Of a DNA stretch of 13,067 nucleotides, positions 6,416 through 12,114 are shown one piece after another; positions within the stretch are counted from its first letter, which is position 1; every line of letters begins with the position of its first letter. The translations under genes were made by a program, and so were the position numbers. Under the pieces are notes generated by a model, which did no database searches, was not told the origin of the DNA, and saw nothing but the letters and a program-made list of their open reading frames with translations. The stretch comes from Caldifarciminota bacterium RBG_13_43_14 (GTDB lineage: Bacteria > Hydrothermota > Tepidihabitantia > SM23-42), in contig MEUM01000080.1 in NCBI GenBank assembly GCA_001771735.1, forward strand, positions 2,707-15,773. Reading direction: 5' to 3'.

Positions 6416-8731
6416 TTATTCAGCGGTCGTGTGATAATAATAGTAATAACGATTTCGATAATAATGACGCGAAAGATCAATGCCGTTAAGCACAAAACCA
6501 ATTATTTTCTCGCCACTGCGTTCTAATTCCTCTTTGATCTCGAGAACTGCATCACGGCTCGATTTCTTTGCCATTACAACGACTGCAATTGCATCTACGA
6601 TCTTGCCCAGCACCCTGGCATCCGCAACCCCGAGCGCAGGTGGAGCATCGACAAGAATGAATTCAAATGTTTCTTTTAAAGTATTAAGCACTTGCTGCAT
6701 TTTTTGTGAACCAAGCAGCTCAGCCGGATTAGATGGGATCGTACCGCTGGTTATAAAAAACAGATTTGGAGTTGTGCTCTTTACAATCGCTTCTTTTAGC
6801 TGGAGATGCTCAACGAGCACATCTGACAATCCATGAGTATTATCTTTTATGAATGCCGAAAAATAACGATGAAGCATGGGTCGCCGGAAATCGCAATCGA
6901 TCACTATGGTCTTATGCCCCTGTTGCGCAAGCGTAGTACCGAGATTCAAGCAGGTCGTGGTCTTACCCTCTTGAGGCATTGTCGATGTCACCAGCAATGT
7001 CTTAATCGGTTTTGCGGTCGCAGCAAAACCGATATTGGTCCTCAAAATCCGATAAGCCTCGGCGATCTGAGAATGGGGCTCATCGATAGTCGGAATATGG
7101 GTCCTTTCTTTATTTTTGACCAGCGGGATCGCAGCCAGTACCGACAATCCGGTTAATTCCTCGATCTCTTTAGAAGTCTTGAGCGAAGTATCAAGATATT
7201 CCAGCAGGAACGCGGCGCCGACACCGATAAAAAGCCCCAGAATGAATCCGAGTATCGTATTCTGTTTAGGCTTCGGTGAATAGGGTTCATCCGGTACTAT
7301 CGCCTCATCAATGATCCTTGCCTCAGAGATCTGCATCGCTTCGGCGATCTTAGATTCTTCAAGTTTACCAAGCAGCATTGTGTAGATCTCTTCATTAGCC
7401 ATCTTCTGGCGTTCCAACTGGGCAAGATTAACCTCGGCTTCCGGTAATTGTTTAAGCCGGCGATTCTGCCGGCTAATTATCTGATTCAAGGCATCGATGC
7501 GGCTCTGCAAGGCTATTGCCTTCGTTCCGTTATTGATTATCTGACTGATGAGCGATTGATAGATCGGATCCTTGATCGATGGACCGGATAATACGATCTG
7601 TTCAGTCGCCTTTTTCAATTCTATTTCAGCGGCCTGAATTTTACGGTCGATCTCAGCGATCTCACCAGCTTTTGCGTTGATCTGGACTAATTCCTGTTTT
7701 TTTAGCTCCAGCGACTTTAATTTGTCCTTCAAATTTGTTATAATCGGGCTGTTTGAAATCGTTGGAAAAGAAGCCATCTTTTTATAAACCCCGAAGGTCG
7801 CCTCATCTTTTGATAGTTCATCTTCAAGATTTACGATCGAACTTTCCATTTCGTTCAATTCGACTACTGCCTGTTCTCTCGAGACCTCGAATTCAGCGAG
7901 CGATGATATTATTTCGGTTGCCGTCTCGCTCAGCAGGAAAATACCGGTTTTTTCCTTGAAATGACGCAGGTCTTCTTCGGCATTGTTCAACTCCTCGCCA
8001 AAAATACTGATCTGGCTTTCAATAAACTCTTTGGAACTGCGCGCCGCTTCGCGGATTGAGGACAACGAGTAGTTAATATATTCATACGCTAATGTATTTG
8101 CGATCTTGGCGGCAAGCTCCGGCGAATTGGATTTTGCCTTGAGCATTACCAGGACCGTATTCTTAATCTGGCTGGCATTTACTATATCCTGTAATTCTTC
8201 GGCACTTTTATTTATGTTCTTGATCGTTATCCGCATGTCTTCATTTGGTCTTTCCCTGATCAAGAAACGCAGTTTGCCATTATCGAACAAGTCTCCGACC
8301 TTACCGGTTCCGATCTCGCGATCGCCCTTGTCATAAATACCGAAATTCTCACTTCTGAACCTTACCGAGTACTTGCCAGGGGGAAAATCATTTGCCACCC
8401 TGATCGAATCTAGAAAATATATCTTGTGATTATTCACCACAAAATTTAATCCAAGATCCTGGACGACGGTACGCGCCAGCGTACGGCTGCGTATGATTTC
8501 AAGCTGGCTTTCCACGACATCGACCCGCTGGGGTGTATAGATCTCGGAAAAAAACATTGGTTTTGACTCAGAGAGATCGAGTTTAAAACGAACCCTCGCC
8601 TCATAGATTTTCGGCAGAAATAGACTGATGACAAGTGCACAAAACGTCACCCCGATCACACAGCTAATAACCAGCCATCTTCTTTCAATAATAACGCCGA
8701 TATAATCTTGTAATGTAGGTTCTGACTTCAT
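6416..8731 (-). CDS. Wzc-like polysaccharide co-polymerase and tyrosine autokinase
   Basis: 771 residues. The protein links a Wzz chain-length domain to a BY-kinase and controls export and polymer length of capsule or exopolysaccharide. Membrane segment 1 spans about 19-40 and segment 2 about 490-512. Between them is a long periplasmic coiled-coil region (about 230-470), followed by the proline-rich P-D-E-P-Y-S-P-K-P motif that precedes segment 2 in this family. The cytoplasmic kinase has Walker A (T-S-T-M-P-Q-E-G-K-T-T, 582-592), Walker A' (T-I-V-I-D-C-D-F-R, 608-616) and Walker B (F-I-L-V-D-A-P-P, 691-698). The C-terminal tail carries seven tyrosines in ten residues (757-766), the expected autophosphorylation cluster. 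The ATG overlaps the Wza-like stop as ATGA (8728-8731). No glycosyltransferase, flippase or polymerase is nearby, so the sugar genes must lie elsewhere. Confidence 0.95.
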   Translation of the reverse strand: MKSEPTLQDYIGVIIERRWLVISCVIGVTFCALVISLFLPKIYEARVRFKLDLSESKPMFFSEIYTPQRVDVVESQLEIIRSRTLARTVVQDLGLNFVVNNHKIYFLDSIRVANDFPPGKYSVRFRSENFGIYDKGDREIGTGKVGDLFDNGKLRFLIRERPNEDMRITIKNINKSAEELQDIVNASQIKNTVLVMLKAKSNSPELAAKIANTLAYEYINYSLSSIREAARSSKEFIESQISIFGEELNNAEEDLRHFKEKTGIFLLSETATEIISSLAEFEVSREQAVVELNEMESSIVNLEDELSKDEATFGVYKKMASFPTISNSPIITNLKDKLKSLELKKQELVQINAKAGEIAEIDRKIQAAEIELKKATEQIVLSGPSIKDPIYQSLISQIINNGTKAIALQSRIDALNQIISRQNRRLKQLPEAEVNLAQLERQKMANEEIYTMLLGKLEESKIAEAMQISEARIIDEAIVPDEPYSPKPKQNTILGFILGLFIGVGAAFLLEYLDTSLKTSKEIEELTGLSVLAAIPLVKNKERTHIPTIDEPHSQIAEAYRILRTNIGFAATAKPIKTLLVTSTMPQEGKTTTCLNLGTTLAQQGHKTIVIDCDFRRPMLHRYFSAFIKDNTHGLSDVLVEHLQLKEAIVKSTTPNLFFITSGTIPSNPAELLGSQKMQQVLNTLKETFEFILVDAPPALGVADARVLGKIVDAIAVVVMAKKSSRDAVLEIKEELERSGEKIIGFVLNGIDLSRHYYRNRYYYYYHTTAE

Positions 8732-9306
8732 GGTTTAGCTGCTATATATATTTGCATTATTAAGGTACCAAGCGACAGCAATACTGACCATTCCTGAAAA
8801 GCAGGCATGAATCGTCTTGGTATAATAACTACATCGCCCGGTTTTAAATTCAATAATTCAAGCTGCTCACCTTTTTTAAGAATCTTTTTGAAATTAACTA
8901 CCCTTTTTTCGCCCTGATTGAGTATTTGAATAGAAGCGATAGTTCCCTGAGGGGTTGGCCCACCAGCCTGAGCCAATAGATTGGCAAGATTATCTTCGCT
9001 TTTTACATAATAAAATCCCGGTGATTTAACTTCGCCAAAAATATTGATTCGGTAATACATATCAATATCGACAAAAACATCTGAATAATAATTACGATAA
9101 TCATTAATCAGCATTTTGTGAAGTGAATCAGTTGATATGTTTTTTGTGGATACCTTACCCAAAAGAGGCATGGTTAAAGATGTATCTTTGTCGATTAGAT
9201 ACCAGCCGCTGAGATCATCCTGCCGCCATATCTTTATCTCGACCGCATCGTTCGGGTTCAAATATATATTATTTGAAAATAAGACAAAAACAAATACCCA
9301 TATCAT
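8728..9306 (-). CDS. Wza-like polysaccharide export protein (Poly_export plus SLBB)
   Basis: 192 residues, much shorter than E. coli Wza and probably a minimal member. A short hydrophobic N-terminus (1-10) may be a signal sequence, although its cleavage site is unclear and there is no lipobox cysteine. The Poly_export region covers about 14-83 (starting Y-L-N-P-N-D-A-V-E-I-K-I-W). An SLBB domain follows at about 84-164 (I-F-G-E-V-K-S-P-G-F-Y-Y-V, then L-L-A-Q-A-G-G-P-T). The stretch K-P-G-D-V-V-I-I-P precedes a C-terminal hydrophobic segment (172-190). It is co-translated with the Wzc-like gene, its usual partner in moving polymer through the periplasm and outer membrane. The ATG is only 9 bp downstream of the -10 box, and there is no Shine-Dalgarno. 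Confidence 0.9.
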   Translation of the reverse strand: MIWVFVFVLFSNNIYLNPNDAVEIKIWRQDDLSGWYLIDKDTSLTMPLLGKVSTKNISTDSLHKMLINDYRNYYSDVFVDIDMYYRINIFGEVKSPGFYYVKSEDNLANLLAQAGGPTPQGTIASIQILNQGEKRVVNFKKILKKGEQLELLNLKPGDVVIIPRRFMPAFQEWSVLLSLGTLIMQIYIAAKP

Positions 9307-9315
9307 ACAAGAAAA

Positions 9316-9343
9316 AGTATATAAAAAAAGGATATAGTGTCAA
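9316..9343 (-). promoter_or_regulatory. Promoter of the wza-wzc-divIC-ricT-mazG-rsmG operon
   Basis: On the minus strand: TTGACA at 9343-9338, a 16-bp spacer with seven consecutive T residues, and TATACT at 9321-9316. The expected start site, about 7 nt beyond the -10 box, falls around 9309, only about 3 nt before the ATG at 9306. The mRNA would therefore be leaderless or nearly so. No other strong promoter was noticed on this strand before the end of rsmG. Confidence 0.75.
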
Positions 9344-9726
9344 GAGCGTGTAAATACTGGAAACTATGAAAGACCGTAATGCGAAAGACGTTTCGATAAT
9401 TGTGGGAGAGCCCTCCCGGGCTCAATTATTTGATCGCGGCTGGAAGGGCAAGACTTTAGCCTTGCTAAGTAAACCTTGATACTCGATACTTGATACTTGT
9501 AATTGGTGATTAAAAGGCTGGGTGTATCAGGATACCAGAAAATCAGTTGGCAGAATATCGGCGAATTAGGTATTGAATTCTGATATTCTGGTACGCTGAT
9601 TCCCTTCCCACTGATCTTCGGATATCCTGATATGCTTGATTAGTTAATTACATAATTACACAATTACTAATTACTTGGATGTAGTGTCCGGCATCCTAAC
9701 CCCAACCATCTGACCATATGTTACAA
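9344..9726. other. Divergent intergenic region: mosaic of degenerate palindromes and short repeats, no gene
   Basis: No coding region is visible between the promoters at 9316-9343 and 9727-9754. One inverted repeat pairs GAGCCC (9408-9413) with GGGCTC (9418-9423), with ATAATT/AATTAT extending the arms across a bulge. A second pairs GCAAG (9448-9452) with CTTGC (9461-9465). GATACTTGATACTTG-like short direct repeats cover about 9474-9500. GATATNCTG/GGATATC-like motifs recur at about 9570-9635. Four AATTAC units fill 9646-9674. None of these is a clear riboswitch or known small RNA. Confidence 0.5.
9646..9674. repeat. Four-unit AATTAC direct repeat, copy 1
   Basis: AATTAC occurs at 9646, 9654, 9662 and 9669, with 8, 8 and 7 bp between unit starts. 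A matching four-unit cluster is at 11088-11115 in another spacer. The units are far too short for a CRISPR. Confidence 0.7.
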
Positions 9727-9754
9727 TTGACATTCAATTACTTTCCATTATAAT
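9727..9754 (+). promoter_or_regulatory. Promoter of the secreted amidotransferase-like gene
   Basis: A consensus -35 box TTGACA (9727-9732), a 16-bp spacer and a consensus -10 box TATAAT (9749-9754). Transcription would begin near 9761, at the Shine-Dalgarno GGAAGG (9761-9766), giving a leader of about 11 nt. Confidence 0.8.
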
Positions 9755-9771
9755 TAGAAAGGAAGGAAAAT

Positions 9772-10950
9772 TTGAAGTTGCGATCGATAGTATTAGTAAC
9801 GCCTATATTGATATTCAGCCTTATATCTCATCAATCAATAAGGCATAAGAGTTCTCACAATTGCCGGTTCTGGGCGATTATAATGTCGGATACAACGACT
9901 ATTCCCGCTCAAATGATAACCGATCATTTAATGGCATTTCGCGGACTTGGGTACTCAAATGATGATGGTTGGGGGATCGGCTATTACGTTGCAACTTCAA
10001 GTTCGAACCATCTGGCTGTGATCCGGCGAGGTGAACCCAGTGCACCCTATGACCCAAGATATGTTCATGTAATCGGTGAACTACTGAATAGTGCTTCCCG
10101 CTCCGCGATCGCCCATGTTCGTCGCGCTTCCAGCGGACCGCTCGAAGGTATACCGGATCCTCATCCCTTTTTACGTCACGGTATTTTCCGGGATTTTGAA
10201 ATGATCTTTGCCCATAACGGAACAATCCCGATCTCACCTCTTTACTCATTGATCCAGAAAACCAAACCCGGTTATCTGGCACTCAATCCGGCTGACTATT
10301 GTCCAGATTATCTTGATTCCGATCTCTTTGCCATATTCATTATGCAAATGATCGATCTGCATCCCGATTCCTCGGTTGAATCATGCATCAAGATCGCGAT
10401 CAATCAGCTCGCCGCTTTAATAACCAACACCGATGCTCAATTCAATTTTACCATGACCGATGGTCATACATTATGGGCGGTTAAATTCTCTCTAGGAGCC
10501 TCTGACGCGGTATCGCTTTACTATTATCCGGGTATCAGTGAATCAGATTTTTGGATCGTTGCCTCTGAACCGCTTGATACATCCAAACTATGGCTCGCGA
10601 TCCCCTGTTCAACCCTAGTCAAGCTGGTTCCGGATCAGGCCCCGGTGCTCATCCCATTGATCGATAGTGATAGTTCAGCCTTTTTTACGCCTTCCCTTGA
10701 AATTTTGTATGATAATCCGGGGCGTTTGCCCGTAGAGATCCGATACCGCAACAACGCGCCGACCTCGATCAAGATCTATGATATAAGCGGTCAACTGGTG
10801 ACAAATTTTACTCTCCCTTATCGACAGCAGGGAACCGTGATCTGGTACGGTCTTGACCGGCATCAACGTTTAATCAGCGCGGGTAATTACTTTTGTCAGA
10901 TGATCTTACCGGATACAACCTGCAGTATAAAATTGACTATCTTACCTTAG
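9772..10950 (+). CDS. Secreted class II glutamine amidotransferase-like (Ntn-hydrolase) protein with FlgD-like C-terminal domain
   Basis: 392 residues from a TTG start behind AAAGGAAGG. The core matches the GATase_4/YafJ-like class II amidotransferase fold: C31-R-F-W-A-I, D-D-G-W-G-I-G-Y-Y (64-72), I-A-H-V-R-R-A-S-S-G (113-122), H-P-F (131-133), F-A-H-N-G-T-I (146-152) and D-S-D (182-184). By homology Cys31 is the nucleophile, R117 and H131 line the pocket, and N149-G150 form the oxyanion hole. In cytoplasmic relatives this Cys directly follows Met1. Here it follows a basic and hydrophobic leader (1-30), so cleavage would be needed to free it. Residues 313-392 form a beta-sandwich starting I-K-I-Y-D-I-S-G-Q-L-V, with a late A-G-N-Y-F pattern, like FlgD-type sorting tails of surface proteins. 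The substrate is unknown. It could act on extracellular glutamine or another amide, or on a peptide or cell-wall amide. Confidence 0.82.
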   Translation: MKLRSIVLVTPILIFSLISHQSIRHKSSHNCRFWAIIMSDTTTIPAQMITDHLMAFRGLGYSNDDGWGIGYYVATSSSNHLAVIRRGEPSAPYDPRYVHVIGELLNSASRSAIAHVRRASSGPLEGIPDPHPFLRHGIFRDFEMIFAHNGTIPISPLYSLIQKTKPGYLALNPADYCPDYLDSDLFAIFIMQMIDLHPDSSVESCIKIAINQLAALITNTDAQFNFTMTDGHTLWAVKFSLGASDAVSLYYYPGISESDFWIVASEPLDTSKLWLAIPCSTLVKLVPDQAPVLIPLIDSDSSAFFTPSLEILYDNPGRLPVEIRYRNNAPTSIKIYDISGQLVTNFTLPYRQQGTVIWYGLDRHQRLISAGNYFCQMILPDTTCSIKLTILP

Positions 10951-11054
10951 TCTGCTGCCTTTTCCCCCAATCTCCGTTACCCCGTATCTCCTTTTCACCG
11001 GTACACGATTTCTCCCTTTCACCTTTTCACTTCATTCCCAGCTCCCCATCTGTC

Positions 11055-11077
11055 ATTCCCCGGCTAGACCGGGGAAT
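11055..11077. repeat. Dispersed palindromic repeat of the ATTCCCCGG...CCGGGGAAT type
   Basis: Nine-bp arms (11055-11063 and 11069-11077) flank the 5-nt loop CTAGA, with GTC on the left and CCA on the right. Translated, it gives V-I-P-R-L-D-R-G-I-Q, a peptide often seen in spurious ORFs from this widespread intergenic repeat. It may double as a transcription stop for the upstream gene, but no long T-tract follows. Confidence 0.75.
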
Positions 11078-11087
11078 CCAGTTCTTT

Positions 11088-11115
11088 AATTACCAATTAC
11101 TAATTACCCAATTAC
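11088..11115. repeat. Four-unit AATTAC direct repeat, copy 2
   Basis: AATTAC occurs at 11088, 11095, 11102 and 11110, with 7, 7 and 8 bp between unit starts. It has the same unit and number as the cluster at 9646-9674, and the two flank the amidotransferase-like gene on either side. Confidence 0.7.
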
Positions 11116-11201
11116 AAATATCAAGGATCAGTCCTTTGCTGATTACGGTCTACGGATTACCCACGCCTGAGGCGGACAAGCGATTACGGTTCTTTTCATA
11201 C

Positions 11202-11229
11202 TTGACACATAAAATATCTCCACTATAAT
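11202..11229 (+). promoter_or_regulatory. Promoter of the orphan lipoprotein gene
   Basis: TTGACA (11202-11207), a 16-bp spacer, TATAAT (11224-11229). Both boxes are consensus. Transcription should begin near 11236, about 22 nt before the ATG, with AAAGGAGG (11246-11253) in the leader. Confidence 0.8.
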
Positions 11230-11257
11230 TAAGTATAGTTTAAGGAAAGGAGGAAGC

Positions 11258-12052
11258 ATGATTAAAAGATATGTGTTGATCGGATTATCAGTGCTTTTCG
11301 TCATATGCTTAGCCGGTTGCGGCGATAAGACTGACGAGGACGAATTGCGTGAGGCAGAAAATCTGGTCAATGGTCTCAATATGATGGCAATGATGACCGA
11401 TGTTGACCAGTATACCGAATATACGGCTGATAATGGCATTTGTAGTCCACCAATTGGTTGGGATAGTGTACCAAGTGGTTATCAACTCCCTGATTGGACT
11501 GATACACTCTACTATGAGTATACCTTCCCACACTGGTGGTTCCCCAGACTTCATATTGATAGTGCAGGTGTTTTTGTGGACTCGATTCGATGGCTGGCTA
11601 TGCCAGAGCCAGATGTATGGGCAGATGATACACTGGCATTGACCGGAATCGACACCTGGGTCATTGGCCAGTTACGCAATGATATTTATTTCCATACTAC
11701 CTTCTCTATTGCGGATTCTCTGGTCGTGGATGGTCTTTTCAAGTGGAACTGGTCGGCAACCTGGTATGAATATAGCTATGAGGTAAGTAAATTCACAGAA
11801 GCAGCTTCTATCGATATTACAACATCTACTAATATCGGTTTAGGCGCTCATTTCTTGTTTGAGGATGATGGCTCCGGGATCGAAACCAATTGCTACGCGG
11901 AATGGAATAGTACGCAATTTGTACGATACACTTTCTTCGCTGAACCAGATCCAGAAAATAATAATGCCGAAGGCTATTACACATTGCTCAGTGAAGCCTG
12001 GAAAGTGAGACACTATTTCCAGTTAGTAAGACACGAACAACCAGTGCAGTGA
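11258..12052 (+). CDS. Lipoprotein of unknown function
   Basis: 264 residues. The signal ends in lipobox L-A-G-C with Cys21 as the lipidated residue; the next residues are G-D-K-T-D-E-D-E, an acidic linker. The start is firm: ATG with GGAGG 4 bp upstream. The mature protein is rich in tryptophan, tyrosine and aspartate, with alternating hydrophobic residues that suggest beta strands, especially in the second half (about 125-255). I recognise no domain or catalytic motif. It has no membrane segment besides the signal. Its own consensus promoter and a strong terminator mark it as a single-gene unit, with no functional neighbour. An outer-membrane or periplasmic location is inferred from the lipobox; anything beyond that would be a guess. 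Confidence 0.78.
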   Translation: MIKRYVLIGLSVLFVICLAGCGDKTDEDELREAENLVNGLNMMAMMTDVDQYTEYTADNGICSPPIGWDSVPSGYQLPDWTDTLYYEYTFPHWWFPRLHIDSAGVFVDSIRWLAMPEPDVWADDTLALTGIDTWVIGQLRNDIYFHTTFSIADSLVVDGLFKWNWSATWYEYSYEVSKFTEAASIDITTSTNIGLGAHFLFEDDGSGIETNCYAEWNSTQFVRYTFFAEPDPENNNAEGYYTLLSEAWKVRHYFQLVRHEQPVQ

Positions 12053-12070
12053 TATAATCTCAGGTCATTA

Positions 12071-12102
12071 TAAAAAAGGGGAGCTTACGCTCCCCTTTTT
12101 TA
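12071..12102. terminator. Bidirectional terminator between the lipoprotein gene and ffh
   Basis: A perfect 14-bp stem pairs 12071-12084 with 12089-12102 around the 4-nt loop TTAC. The arms carry six A residues and GGGGAGC on one side, and GCTCCCC and six T residues on the other, so it has a T-tract on both strands. It lies 18 bp after the lipoprotein stop and 12 bp after the ffh stop, serving both convergent genes. Confidence 0.92.
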
Positions 12103-12114
12103 TTAAACAATATA

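Larger units (their letters stand above)
10951..11201. other. Intergenic spacer with pyrimidine-rich tract and dispersed repeats, no gene
   Basis: The first 110 bases (10951-11060) are about 79 percent pyrimidine on the plus strand, with repeated CTCC, CCTTTTC and TTTCACC motifs. A palindrome (11055-11077) and an AATTAC cluster (11088-11115) follow. After that come GATTACGG/GGATTAC repeats (about 11140-11190) and a small inverted repeat CGCC-TGA-GGCG (11164-11174). No convincing terminator follows the gene ending at 10950, unless the palindrome serves as one. Open frames here only translate repeats. Confidence 0.5.

Noticed and set aside
9646..9674. Regular short direct repeats as a possible CRISPR array
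   Set aside because: The units are 6 bp with 1-2 bp between them, with no 20-40 bp repeats, no unique spacers and no cas genes in the window.
10893..11228. A 111-codon plus-strand open frame after the amidotransferase-like gene
   Set aside because: It overlaps the end of the real gene, then reads through the pyrimidine tract and the dispersed palindrome (V-I-P-R-L-D-R-G-I-Q). It has no Shine-Dalgarno and no family resemblance.
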